Source of the DNA: Melitaea cinxia
Taxonomy: Eukaryota; Arthropoda; Insecta; Lepidoptera; Nymphalidae
Length of the DNA: 64,000 nucleotides
Reading direction: 5' to 3'
Assembly (NCBI RefSeq): GCF_905220565.1
Contig: NC_059409.1
Location: forward strand, 1,743,501 to 1,807,500
A model generated the notes under the pieces. That model was not told the DNA's origin. It saw only the letters and a program-made list of their open reading frames with translations, and searched no databases. The first letter of the stretch is position 1, and each line of letters starts with the position of its first letter. Both the position numbers and the translations under genes were made by a program. Shown one piece after another: positions 54,749 through 64,000 of this stretch.

Positions 54749-57595
54749 CTAATTTTTCTTTTGTAATTCTAATAAATACTTTTTATATTGACGCTTGAAG
54801 CTGGCTTTAGTACGAAGGTCACGCAGAGGAGGAGGAAGGTTGTTCCAGCACTTGGTTGCTGCGTATTTAAAGCCACCCCTAAATGCTGCCGTGTGGTGAA
54901 CCGGCATAGACAGTGCGCAGCGAGTAGATCGTGTAAAATGTGTGGTGTTAATGTTTCTTGTCCATTCCAACCTCTCAAATAAATAGACAGGTACACCGTG
55001 TTTAATTATGCCAAACAGCATTGTGGCAAGATGTAATTGCCTACGACTTTCCATTTTTAATATAGATGCCCGATTTATGAAAGGAGTAACGTGATCCCGC
55101 CGCGGTATCTGAAAACAATAACGTGCACAGGCGTTTTGAACGCGTTGAATCGATCTTTTAGTGCGCTCTAATAGCCTTGGACCTATAACGGCATCGACGT
55201 AATTAAACTGAGAGAGGACCAAAGCTTCACATAGTCTAATGCGTAGTTCTTCACTCAGTGACTTCCTAATACGATACATAACTTTCAAACGGAAAAAACA
55301 ATTACGTACTAACTTTAAAACATGTTTTTCGAACCGTAGATTCTCATCCATTAGAAGCCCTAAATTACGAGCTTCTGATACTCTGTCGATTTTGCAGCCA
55401 TTAACAGCAATCAGTGGATCAAAGTCCTGGACTTGCTGTACCTGCTTTCGCGTACCGATAATCATATACTTCGTTTTATTGGGGTTCAAAACCAAAGCAT
55501 TTGACTTGGCCCAGTCAAAAATCCTATCCAGATCACTGTTGATTTTACCCACCGAGGGTGCAACGTCATGAGATCGAAAAGAAAAATAAATCTGAATGTC
55601 ATCGGCATAAATATGAAATTTACAATTTTGTATGCACCTAGTAACGTCGGCAGAGTAAATGCTAAACAAGATTGGCCCCAGTATGGAACCCTGAGGTACT
55701 CCTCTTTTAACTGGGCTACGCCGTGAGGAAATCACATTTCCCTCCTCTGTTTTTATTTCTACAACTTGGTATCTATCTTGTAGATAGCTGGCAAACCACA
55801 GAACAGCGGACTCATCCAATCCGTAAAATCGGAGTTTTGCTAAAAGTAAGTTAATATTAATAGCATCAAATGCTCGAGAGAAATCAAGAAATACTATAAT
55901 AGTAACATTTCCTCTATCTTGGGCATGAAGTATGTCATCGATCACACCCACAAGAGCGGTCGTAGTGCTGTGGTGCTTCCTAAAACCTGACTGCATTACG
56001 GGTAGAATGCTCCTACTTTCTACGTATTCAGTGAGTTGCTTACAGACAATTTTTTCCAAGATTTTTGAGGGACACGACAATATACTTATTGGACGTAGAT
56101 CTTTAAATTCCGAAGGGTGGGAAGTTTTAGGAATAGGACGCACCACAGCATCACGCCACATCTCGGGGAATGTTGAGGATAAGATGCTTCTATTAACTAA
56201 GTTGGTAAAAGAGTTTAGTGTGTACGGAATAGATAAGAGTAGCATATCCAATGAAATGCCATCCACGCCGACGGCGTTAGAACGCAGTTCCCGAACAATG
56301 GTGGCAACCTCCTCCTCCGTCACAACATGGAATCTAAAAGTACTTGACGAATCATATTTGTTTTTAAGATAATACTCAATATATGAAGAATCTACTATAT
56401 TATCACCTGGAACGTTCATAAAATGTTTATTCAACTTCTCCGCATCACGCAAATTTATAGGAAGGGGCACATCAGTATTTTTAAAGTTTACATTTTCTTT
56501 AATGTGTTTCCACATGGTTCTAGGGTTTTGTATGTTGGAGCAAATATACTTTTTTAGATAGGCTTCTTTTTCGGCGTTGATGGCCTGCGCTACGAGATTC
56601 TTAAGTTCCTTGTAGTAGTTTAGCTTGGACGGACTCTTAGATGAACGGGCCTCCCGATGGGCCTTATCGCGATGTTTCATCATTATACGAATATTATAAG
56701 TTATCCAAGGGTAGCTCTTTTCCTTAATGGTAACCTTTTTTTTGGGGACAAGACAGTCAAAAACTCTAAGCAAATTAGAGGAGATATATTTGGCTGTTTC
56801 ATTAATATTCACCCCATCATTCATAGCACTCCAATTGACTGATTCCATGTAATTTTCAAAAAGTGATAAATCTATGTCTTTAATAGGCCTATAACACAAA
56901 GTTTTCGGGCGCTTTTTTATCTTGGGCATATCCAGCTCACACACGACTAACGCATGGTCACTGAGTGAAGGCAAATGATCAACCCATACTCGTGTCACGC
57001 TTGCATCAGTGCAAACGAGATCGAGCAAGGTGTTTACATGAGCGGAGAAATGTGTGGGCTCAGTGACGATCTGCTGAAGGCCGAAGCTGGACAAGAGATC
57101 ATTGAGTAATAACGTGTTACCCTCTCTAGCGTTCAGTACGTTAATATTGAAGTCGCCGAGAAGGATGATATGATCATGCCATGAAAACGAACTGATTGAC
57201 TCACTCAGTGCGTTAACGAATGTCTGCACACATAGCCAGGGTGGACGATAAGCGGTACCAACAGCAACCTTTTTACAATTTATTCTTACCTGAAGCCACA
57301 TTTGCTCAACAGTGTCCGTGATTGGATGCCTGAGGATGCGGACGGGCAGTTCACACTTACAGTAGAAACCAACACCGCCACCTCGACCACGTATACTAGA
57401 AGGACGAGGAACGTGTCGAAGGTGGTATCCAGCTATCTTTGGGGCATTGGCGTCTTCACCCTCTTTAAGCCATGTTTCGTTCAATGCACAAATATCGATT
57501 TCATGTTTCTGCAACGCAACCACAAGTTCCTCATGACCTGTACCCAAGGAGCGAGGGTTAATTAAACCAAAACGAATATATCTATCTAAAGCCAT
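54749..57595 (-). CDS. CR1-type ORF2: APE endonuclease plus reverse transcriptase, intact
   Basis: 948 aa. It nicks DNA and copies the element RNA at the nick. APE domain: LINPRS (Asn13), ALNETWL (Glu40), GTAYRPPW (112-120), LLGDFN (145-150), SDH (212-214). After a basic linker the RT domain shows DLRPISILSCPSKILEKI, motif A FLDFSRAFDAI with Asp571, motif B GVPQGSILGP and catalytic YADD at 663-666. The C-terminus has the CR1-like RRDHVTPF...FKYAATKCWNNLPPPLRDL block and ends in a Lys-rich tail. I place the start at the ATG at 57,595; a TTG three codons earlier is also open. No stop or frameshift. All catalytic residues I can check are present, so it may be active. Confidence 0.92.
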   Translation of the reverse strand: MALDRYIRFGLINPRSLGTGHEELVVALQKHEIDICALNETWLKEGEDANAPKIAGYHLRHVPRPSSIRGRGGGVGFYCKCELPVRILRHPITDTVEQMWLQVRINCKKVAVGTAYRPPWLCVQTFVNALSESISSFSWHDHIILLGDFNINVLNAREGNTLLLNDLLSSFGLQQIVTEPTHFSAHVNTLLDLVCTDASVTRVWVDHLPSLSDHALVVCELDMPKIKKRPKTLCYRPIKDIDLSLFENYMESVNWSAMNDGVNINETAKYISSNLLRVFDCLVPKKKVTIKEKSYPWITYNIRIMMKHRDKAHREARSSKSPSKLNYYKELKNLVAQAINAEKEAYLKKYICSNIQNPRTMWKHIKENVNFKNTDVPLPINLRDAEKLNKHFMNVPGDNIVDSSYIEYYLKNKYDSSSTFRFHVVTEEEVATIVRELRSNAVGVDGISLDMLLLSIPYTLNSFTNLVNRSILSSTFPEMWRDAVVRPIPKTSHPSEFKDLRPISILSCPSKILEKIVCKQLTEYVESRSILPVMQSGFRKHHSTTTALVGVIDDILHAQDRGNVTIIVFLDFSRAFDAININLLLAKLRFYGLDESAVLWFASYLQDRYQVVEIKTEEGNVISSRRSPVKRGVPQGSILGPILFSIYSADVTRCIQNCKFHIYADDIQIYFSFRSHDVAPSVGKINSDLDRIFDWAKSNALVLNPNKTKYMIIGTRKQVQQVQDFDPLIAVNGCKIDRVSEARNLGLLMDENLRFEKHVLKLVRNCFFRLKVMYRIRKSLSEELRIRLCEALVLSQFNYVDAVIGPRLLERTKRSIQRVQNACARYCFQIPRRDHVTPFINRASILKMESRRQLHLATMLFGIIKHGVPVYLFERLEWTRNINTTHFTRSTRCALSMPVHHTAAFRGGFKYAATKCWNNLPPPLRDLRTKASFKRQYKKYLLELQKKN

Positions 57596-58082
57596 TAATA
57601 ACAACCATTATTAAAAATAAACTAGCAACATAACACAAAGTAAACCTCTTTATATAAGATACCACATAAAAAACATAGAATAATATATATTTATAATAAG
57701 ATATAATAATATCAACAATCACAATATACCATATCAACATATAAAGTAAACCGTAATTAAAATAATGCTTAGCAATATATGAACCAGAAGTACCCCCATC
57801 ATAAAAAAAAATATCATCCAAATAGTTGTGTTTGCATACTATTACAGTAGAATAATACTTTATGATTACATCGAAAGCCTTAAAGTATATTACACTATTT
57901 TTGTGAGACGTGGCGAGATAGGCAATAATCACCGCCAATATGGAATATGAACGTTTAACCGTAGTTATTTCCAGGTAACTAGTTCTTAAAACATAAAATT
58001 CAGTACACGAAACAACAACAATATTATTATTGCATACAATATATAGAAGAGATAAAATATCATACAAACAAACTATACACAA
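57582..58082 (-). other. 166-codon open frame bridging ORF1 and ORF2
   Basis: It lies in the -1 frame relative to both ORFs, entering 8 nt before the ORF1 stop codon and closing at a TAG just 8 nt past the ORF2 ATG. Its start in this frame is TTG; the first ATG is far downstream. The translation is Tyr/Ile/Val-rich with hydrophobic stretches (LLYMLIWYIVIVDIIISYY). A T6 run (58,086-58,081) sits where a -1 slip would enter it. No family is recognised. It may be real or a chance frame in T-rich DNA. Confidence 0.3.
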
Positions 58083-58792
58083 AAAACCTTTTCAATGTCA
58101 TTGATAGATCCAATACGATGTCTAATATTATTTAAACCAGCATCTCGGCGCGCGAATATGCGCCCATTTCGCGTCCACACGTACCGCCAACCCGCTTCCT
58201 TAGCTTTCGCGCGAGCAGCGTAAAATAATTGACGGTTAGTGCGAGTGAGACGCTCGTTGACGTAAAATCGTCGTGGCTGTGCATCAATGTTAAAGCCGGC
58301 CGAGTCCGCACCCCGTCTCACGCGCGCCGCGCGCAGTATCTCGTCGCGGACAGAACGTCGGGCCAGACGCACACAAATGGCGCGGGTTCGAGGCCGAGTC
58401 GATGTAGCTGAAGTTCGGCGGGGACCGGCGCGCTGCACACTCACTATATCGCGTTCATCGATGTTTACCCCTATTTTATTACCAACCAGGTTGACTACAT
58501 GCGTAAGATTTTCGCCGTCCAGCTCCGTTATACCGGTGATCTCTATATCATTTAGCAACAGCTCCTGATCTCGCTCATTAATATCCGCTCTAAGCTGGGC
58601 TATGGTGTTTTCATTAGTGTCTAGGATCTCTTTTTCCCTTTCTAACCTAGACAAACGTTCATCAAATGCGTCTATGCGACTGTTAAACTCAACCAAACTT
58701 GATCTAATGGAGCCAATTTCCTGCCTAAACGAACACATCTCCTTTGTGCAAGCCGATAGCTCATTGCGTAGGAGTTCAATTGCTTTTGTCAT
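58073..58792 (-). CDS. CR1-type ORF1: coiled-coil RNA-binding protein
   Basis: 239 aa, expected to bind the element RNA as a multimer. A coiled coil spans residues about 15-78 (heptad-like Leu/Ile/Val with many Glu/Arg). An RRM-like region follows at about 79-155 (NDIEITGI...VCVRL-type strands, here AICVRLARRSV). The C-terminal domain at 173-216 has RRFYVNERLTRTNRQLF and GWRYVWTRNGRIFARRD, typical of LINE ORF1 proteins related to the Baculo_FP/L1-ORF1 group. ATG start at 58,792; the frame stays open upstream for ~40 codons without another ATG. It ends EKVFCV and TAG. The PHD finger common at the head of such proteins is absent. Confidence 0.88.
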   Translation of the reverse strand: MTKAIELLRNELSACTKEMCSFRQEIGSIRSSLVEFNSRIDAFDERLSRLEREKEILDTNENTIAQLRADINERDQELLLNDIEITGITELDGENLTHVVNLVGNKIGVNIDERDIVSVQRAGPRRTSATSTRPRTRAICVRLARRSVRDEILRAARVRRGADSAGFNIDAQPRRFYVNERLTRTNRQLFYAARAKAKEAGWRYVWTRNGRIFARRDAGLNNIRHRIGSINDIEKVFCV

Positions 58793-58890
58793 AGCTTCGA
58801 TACTACTAACACTATTATCATCTAAAAAAGCATCTGCACACCCGTCGTTGCTTTTGCTATCTCCATAATACCAATTTGCTAACCGTAGAA

Positions 58891-59203
58891 AAATCTGTTA
58901 TTGGCTATGTTATTTGTTGTATGCTATATGATAAGAATTGTACGGATAAGCTGTTGGTTTTCTAAGTAAATAAATATTTCGTATATTCAAATAGTAGTTA
59001 TAGTCACAAGGTAGGTTTACCTTGTGACTAAAATCCTTTTAGTAGTTTTTAGCAGTTTTATAGTTATATTTTTTTTTACTTTCTTTCTTTCTTTTATTCT
59101 TTCTTCTATTTTGTTTAATTTGATGCCCCTCGCTTGTATCCACTCTATATTAAAATTATATAGAAGTATAATAAGTAATTTAAATATAAGTATGTAGCAC
59201 TAA

Positions 59204-59242
<39 letters not shown>

Positions 59243-59812
59243 CTTTATAATAGTAATAGTTATGTATTTAGTTCTTTATTTTGTATGTATTTTTTTGTTT
59301 AAATCTTGTATGTTCAAAATCTTTTGAATAGACAGACGACTTAATTGTCTAAAGCGCATGCTGTAACTACCTTTAAGATGAATTATATGTATGTATTTAG
59401 TACCTTGGCATATAACTGATTGTAATTTTTTTTAAACATGTAATTCTGTTGGTGGTTCTTACTAAATAAATCAATAAACAAATAAGTATTTTATCAAGAA
59501 CGTGATGGAACACCCTCCGGTTATAACATGATATAGATAAGATGCGTATCAAAGCTTTCGTAGTTAATTAGACACATCATTTTAATAACTTAATTGGAGA
59601 TGCTTGACGAAAGGGGTTTTGTTCTCGCGTCGGAACTTTTTTAACGATTTCTATTTTTATGATTTGCATTTTACTGTCGAAATAATTTTTTTGGGTGAAT
59701 TGAGGAATTGAGATCGAAAGTGTAATATCTGAACAAAGAGGGGGCGGGCTAAGTATTTTAAACGGTTATTGTAATAACGGATAGATATGAATGTGCTCAT
59801 TTGATATCCCTA
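58891..59812. other. AT-rich spacer with a hairpin and an (AT)n run
   Basis: The hairpin (59,001-59,030) is listed separately. The (AT)n run at 59,208-59,240 is about 16 units. No gene is seen. Confidence 0.55.
59001..59030. repeat. Perfect 13 bp inverted repeat (hairpin)
   Basis: TAGTCACAAGGTA (59,001-59,013) and TACCTTGTGACTA (59,018-59,030) with a GGTT loop. It lies just outside the apparent 5' end of the CR1-type element. It could be a palindromic target, a solo element terminus or chance. Confidence 0.9.
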
Positions 59813-59949
59813 CTTCCCTTCTAATATTATAAACTATTTAATCGATCATTATGAAACGTTGTACACGTATTCTTGGAGATATTAGAAGTAACATAGGATA
59901 CTTTTTATTTAAAAAAATCAATGCGAGCGAAGCCGCGGGTAAAAGCTAG
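59813..59949 (+). mobile_element. Helitron-like miniature element, 137 bp
   Basis: TTCCCTTCTAATATTATAAAC start and GCGAGCGAAGCCGCGGGTAAAAGCTAG end before a T. The ACTAATATTATAAA...AGCTAGT layout matches the neighbours; the middle is almost entirely deleted. Confidence 0.65.
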
Positions 59950-59967
59950 TTATCTATAATTATGTAT

Positions 59968-60123
59968 TACTAGCTGCGCCACGTGGTTCCATCGCTTATT
60001 TTCCGACCCTGTGGGAATGTCGGGATGAAAATAGCCTATGTGTTATTCTAGATCGCCATTGTACCAAGTTTCATCAAAATCTGTCCAGTAGTTATTGCAT
60101 GAAAATTTATAATATTAGTAAGA
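59968..60123 (-). mobile_element. Helitron-like miniature element, inverted
   Basis: Minus strand: TCTTACTAATATTATAAATT start (60,123), CTACTGGACAGATTTTGATG and GTGGCGCAGCTAG end. It faces the previous element with a gap of about 18 bp. Confidence 0.6.
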
Positions 60124-60290
60124 CTAGAAGAAGAAAAAGAAGAAGAAATATACTTTATTGTGCATATTACATAACATACATCTTTAAAAATAAAATTTGC
60201 AAAACAATATTTATGCACAAAGGCGGTCTTATCGCTAGGTAAGCGATTTCTTCCAGACAACCTTGGAGTTGCTGGACTGGGACTAGCTGA
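60124..60290 (-). repeat. LINE 3' end with TTC-type tail
   Basis: Minus strand: AAGACCGCCTTTGTGCATAAATATTG...TATGCACAATAAAGTATATTTC, then TTCTTCTTTTTCTTCTTC. AATAAAG before a simple-repeat tail marks a retroposed LINE or SINE end. No coding part remains. Confidence 0.55.
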
Positions 60291-60390
60291 GCTCCGCGGA
60301 AAAATAATTTTCAATTCGAACGAGTAGTTCTTAATATTTGCGCGTCCAAACGAATAAAGGAACACCCAAATCCTTCAGCTTAATATTATT

Positions 60391-60640
60391 ACTAGATACT
60401 GCTCGTGAATTCGTCCGCGTTGAATAGTTACTTGAAAAAAAAAACAACCCCGATTTTTAAACATTCTTCATTAGTGCTCCGCTCCTATTGATCTTAGCTT
60501 TATGATATTATAGCCTTTCTCGATAAATGGACTATCTAACACTGAAATAATTTTTCAAATCGGATTAGTAGTTCCTGAGATTAGCGCGTTCAAACAAACA
60601 AACAAACTCTTCAGCTTTATAACATTAGTTTAGATACAAA
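60391..60640 (-). mobile_element. Helitron-like fragment
   Basis: Minus strand ends TTCAACGCGGACGAATTCACGAGCAGTATCTAG before a T. The body has CGCTAATCTCAGGAACTACT, shared with relics at 1.85 and 47.9 kb. The 5' end is diffuse. Confidence 0.55.
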
Positions 60641-61090
60641 ACATATTATGAATTAATACAACACAACATATGATTTATATTTTACAAATTTCAGAGGAAT
60701 TTTACGTTATTTAAACAAGAGTCGCGAAGTTGTGTTCAATAAACCGCAATTATATTCGTTTAAACTGAGCTAAGTCGCACATTTTAGCAAAGTCAGTACT
60801 TATTTACGGATCAGAGACAATTTACTCGTAAATTGTCCGTCCCTAACTTATGATTCACTACAAAAGATTACTCCTTGTATTTATGGTTTTATGCATGCGA
60901 CAAGACTTTGAGAAAGTATTTTTTGAAATTAAAAGTAGTCGATAAGACTCATTTTTTTTTTAATTTAAACACGTATTCACTTTAATTACGTAATCATACC
61001 ATTTAGAAAATACGATCTTTACTTGAAAACTTGAAAGTAATAAATTCAATTAAAGTAAAGACGAGAAATATTCTAATATTTATAAATAAA
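60641..61090. other. AT-rich spacer, no gene seen
   Basis: Nothing recognised. Confidence 0.5.
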
Positions 61091-61540
61091 AAAAACCAGC
61101 CAACTGCGAGTCGGACTCGCGCACGAAGAGCTCCGTACCCTTGACTGGGTAAAATATTTAGACAAAATTTTTTGTTTAAATACTTTTAATTTTATTTTAA
61201 TTTTATTATTTATTATTAAAGTAATTATACATTAAAATATTTTATGAATATTTCAAGTGCCTACCTGTTACCATTTATCGAGCAAAAATTGGCAAAAAAT
61301 TGCGATTTTTTGTATCGCCCCTAAATATTTATTTTATTTTATTTTTAGGATTTGTTGTTATAGCAGCAACACAAATACATAATTTGTGAAAATTTCAACT
61401 GTCTAGCTATCGCGGTTCATGAGATTATAGCCTAGTGACAGACAGACGGACGGACAGACAGCGAAGTCTTATATATTATAGTCTTATATATGATCTATAC
61501 TCTATGGTCCCATTTTTACCCTTTGGGTACGGAACCAAAA
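61091..61540 (+). repeat. Family H dispersed repeat
   Basis: CCAGCCAACTGCGAGTCGGAC...GCACGAAGAGCTCCGTACCC at the left; GTGACAGACAGACGGACGG and CTTTGGGTACGGAACC at the right. Same frame of landmarks as 62.5-62.9 kb. A common arthropod-type repeat; class not determined. Confidence 0.7.
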
Positions 61541-61914
61541 AAAAATACGTCTCAAATTTATATGTATTTTTTTATATGGCTACAAAATAACAATCATAAT
61601 TATATAAAATTACAATTTGCTACGAAAGAAGTATCACTATACAAAAATTAACATATATCGCGATAACGATTTATCGTATCGTATCATTTAAAGAGGATGT
61701 TCTTTGTCGCGACACGTTCGCCGTCATTAGGCGTGCGTGTGTCAGATAAAGTGGTCGATTATGTTTTGTATGGTATTTTAGACGTGGTCCAGTTTAATGA
61801 CACGATTTAACTGTTACAACAATTGTTCTTAATGCGCTGTTTCCATTCATTTTATATTTTATTCATATATGTAAAGTGTTACACGCTTTGTTTTGTCATC
61901 GCTCTGGTATAGTC
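61541..61914. other. Spacer, no gene seen
   Basis: Nothing recognised. Confidence 0.5.
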
Positions 61915-62225
61915 TGTCGTGTATGCGTCAAACGACGATAATTTCGAGTTGGATGCCAGCTCGGAATGGGTATTTGTATTTCTGCAAATATTTCTTTACA
62001 GTCTGTGTGTTTGTAATTGCCGGTCTCTCCACCGTGCCTCAAAGAGCCCATTAAGCTGTTGGTCCCGGTTGTTATCATAGAAACATGATAGCGATCGTCA
62101 CTCCTAGTATAGAAATATATCCGCCGACCCGCAGTGGAGCAGCGTGGAGGATTACGCTGCGATTCTACTCCTACATGGAGAAAGTGGTCTAAGCCCAGCA
62201 GTAGAATATTACAGGCCGAATAGTA
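61915..62225 (+). mobile_element. Family C SINE, diverged
   Basis: GTGTGTTTGTAATTGCCGG, GTTGGTCCCGGTTGTTATC, ATGATAGCGATCGTCACTC, GCAGCGTGGAGGATTACG, AAGCCCAGCAGTAGAATATTAC. The head is unclear. Confidence 0.75.
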
Positions 62226-62494
62226 CACATTTCGTTCTTATATTAAAAGACAGACAAATAGGTACGTTGGTATCTGAGTAACTGTTTACAGTTACTATGA
62301 ACTAAACGCTTGTTATTATTTTATTAATTTATATCACATCTTGTTTATCATACGTACAAAGATCTATCTAATTTTAGTTTACTGACATGTTAGTGTTGTC
62401 AATAGTGATTTTTTTTTATCTGTTCAAATTTAAAGTTTTGATTTCAGCTTTGTGTCTGGGTTTAAAAATCAAATTTTATTTCAAAGTATTTAGA
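62226..62494. other. Spacer, no gene seen
   Basis: Nothing recognised. Confidence 0.5.
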
Positions 62495-62912
62495 TGAAAA
62501 TAAAAACGCCAAAGTGCGAGTCGGATTTGCGCACCGAGGGTTCCGTACAAAAAAAATTGTTAATTAAAAATTTATGCTTCCGCAATTTTTCCTTTATCCG
62601 TGCTATAAGACGTTGCTTCCTACCAAATTTCAAGATACAGAGTTCACGGGAAGTTCACCCTATAGGTTTTGTTTTCTTTGCGAGTGTCGTAAATTTGCAG
62701 CATAAATGGCTGTATTTTTTGATTGCGTTGGCTTAGGCGTTTGATTTATTCACAGCTCTAAAAAACAGTAGACCTGAGTATTTGATATGAATTTCAACTT
62801 GATATCTCCACGCATTCTTGAGAAAAAGGGTCTTGACACATAGACGGACAACAAAGTGATCCTATAAGGGTTCCGTTTTGTCCTTCTGAGTTACGGAACT
62901 CTAAAAAACGGC
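62495..62912 (+). repeat. Family H dispersed repeat
   Basis: AAACGCCAAAGTGCGAGTCGG, GCACCGAGGGTTCCGTAC at the left; GACACATAGACGGACAACAAAG, AAGGGTTCCGTTTTGTCC and GTTACGGAACTCTAAAAA at the right. GGTTCCGTA and TACGGAAC near the ends are inverted. The short frame inside is not a gene. Confidence 0.7.
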
Positions 62913-64000
62913 ACAGTATTTTTGTTATATTAAAAAAAAAGATTTAAACCTAAACATTTTTTTCCATTAAAAAACGAACGCTAAAACGAATCGAAAATAC
63001 GGATAAGAAATTTTACTTACCAAAAAATATAGATAACGCAAAACTCTCGGTCGTTCGTTTTTCCACAAAGAAATTCCTTAAAAACGGGTTCGGGAGTATT
63101 AAGATTTACATTTTGTGACTTAATTATTAAAGAGAGCTTAAACCGTAGCGTTTTCCCTCTAATCTTCGAAGTTATTACAACCCTCGGAATGAATGACAAA
63201 TGCGACCGAAAAGGAATTTACAGAATGGATCCGGTAAGATCGGTTGATATGTGTTGTACGCGACAAGATGATGTTCACTCGCTATGTGGCTAAGTATACT
63301 TTGATTTCTATGAAGATGGTAAACTTTTTTATATGCATTTTATAAGATATACATACACTTATGTACATAGAATCGTCGCTTTTCTGTATGAAAGACTTTT
63401 TCTCGATTAAATATAGTATTTGCTATGTTAAAAGTTATTTATAGATAAAAATCTGCTAATTTTTGTGTTAATTTTTTTTAAATTATAGCTTTCGAACACG
63501 GCTGTCTGTTCCTAAGCAAAGAAAGCAAGTTTTTGCTTACACTTTAAATTCAATTCGATGATACTCTCATTAATGATATTTTTCGCATTCTTATTACTGT
63601 TTGATACATACAATTTTAAGAAAACAATCTAGCTTAACAAAGTCTCAACTCAGACGAAATGATTAATATCGCTTTTGTGTACGCAATACGGAAAGCGTTA
63701 CAAAATATCTCACCAAACGGATATAACATAGCGATAAGAAAAATTTTGGTGATATATTAACAAAATATACAAATGGTGGCAGAGCGGAAATGACAAGCTC
63801 AACATTGTTGTGTCATTCCAATGTCGGCTCTATGACTCGGGAACAAAGTTTAAATTTAATTGCAGTTGATGTAACAGATTGCAACGTAACTGTCGGGAAT
63901 TTGTGTGGTCTAAAATTTATGTCTATTGATCCGTATAAAATTATAAAAAAGCATTGCTAAAGTCTTCTGAGATACAAAAATAGTAATAATATATCTTTTT
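62913..64000. other. AT-rich window end, no gene seen
   Basis: No repeat family, exon or RNA fold that I can support. Confidence 0.5.

Larger units (their letters stand above)
53999..58890 (-). mobile_element. CR1-superfamily non-LTR retrotransposon with two intact ORFs
   Basis: Read on the minus strand: ORF1 (58,792-58,073), a 477 bp spacer, ORF2 (57,595-54,749), a ~710 bp 3' UTR, then CACAAATAAATTTATTATT with a dozen TTA units (54,035-53,999) as the 3' tail. The short-repeat tail, ORF1 with coiled coil and RNA-binding parts, and ORF2 with APE plus RT and no RNase H fit the CR1/Rex1/Daphne group. I cannot fix the exact clade. The 5' boundary is not clear: no PHD-type finger precedes the ORF1 coiled coil, so the 5' end may be truncated near 58.9 kb. 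Confidence 0.85.

Noticed and set aside
55239..57565. Plus-strand open frames of 61-146 codons opposite CR1-type ORF2
   Set aside because: Antisense shadows of an intact RT ORF.
57582..58082. Calling the spacer frame a third CDS
   Set aside because: No ATG start, no recognised domain and no conservation data; recorded as a feature of type other and as a finding only.
58229..58868. Plus-strand frames opposite ORF1, one of them Arg-rich
   Set aside because: Antisense to ORF1; the Arg-rich look reflects the GC-rich segment of ORF1.
59208..59240. (AT)n run as a regulatory or matrix-attachment site
   Set aside because: A plain dinucleotide microsatellite; nothing supports a function.

Overview
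The window looks like a piece of a lepidopteran (butterfly or moth) nuclear genome: AT-rich, intron and intergenic type DNA with one host exon and a dense load of retroposons. The evidence is an intact Dong/R4-type non-LTR retrotransposon sitting in a TAA microsatellite, an intact two-ORF CR1-type element, several tRNA-derived SINE families with the 3' ends common in moths and butterflies, Helitron-like elements ending CTAG|T, and a single exon matching the LPGAT1 acyltransferase. I can name no species.

Layout. 1-3.9 kb: scattered SINE and unclassified repeat copies. 3.89-7.65 kb (+): a Dong/R4 element with an uninterrupted 1194-codon ORF (Myb-like head, reverse transcriptase, CCHC finger, restriction-like endonuclease). 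7.7-20 kb: repeats of families A (a dispersed ~280 bp repeat containing GGTCGGCAAAC), B (a SINE with an ATGATG tail), E (a tRNA-headed SINE starting GACTAGCCC), F (a ~600 bp modular element with AACCGACTTC/GAAGTCGGTT ends) and G, plus a 324 bp Helitron-like copy. 20.0-21.0 kb: a tRNA-like fold-back beside a 5'-truncated LINE. 23.1-23.8 kb: a second Helitron-like family. 28.0-28.8 kb: a tandem duplication in which only one copy carries a SINE. 30.46-31.35 kb: an inverted and tandem array of ~311 bp units, each with a complete tRNA-like cloverleaf. 31.4-41 kb: nested SINEs and F elements, including a 17 bp palindromic minisatellite. 42.9-43.6 kb: a degenerate LINE. 45,611-45,825 (+): the LPGAT1-like exon, with AG and GT splice sites and the HX4D catalytic motif. 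46-53.9 kb: more SINEs, a nested SINE pair and a LINE 3' end. 54.0-58.9 kb (-): the CR1-type element with intact ORF1 and ORF2. 59-64 kb: a perfect hairpin, Helitron-like fragments and a further repeat family.

How the parts relate. The only host coding information I can support is the LPGAT1-like exon; most of the rest would be intron or flanking DNA filled by transposition. The two intact LINEs are independent: the Dong/R4 protein carries its own target-specific endonuclease, while the CR1-type element pairs an RNA-binding ORF1 protein with an APE/RT ORF2 protein. SINE families B and C share 3' end wording, which suggests that one LINE partner mobilised both.

The most unusual signals are an otherwise unexplained 166-codon open frame that bridges the ORF1 stop and the ORF2 start of the CR1-type element, and the tRNA-like array.
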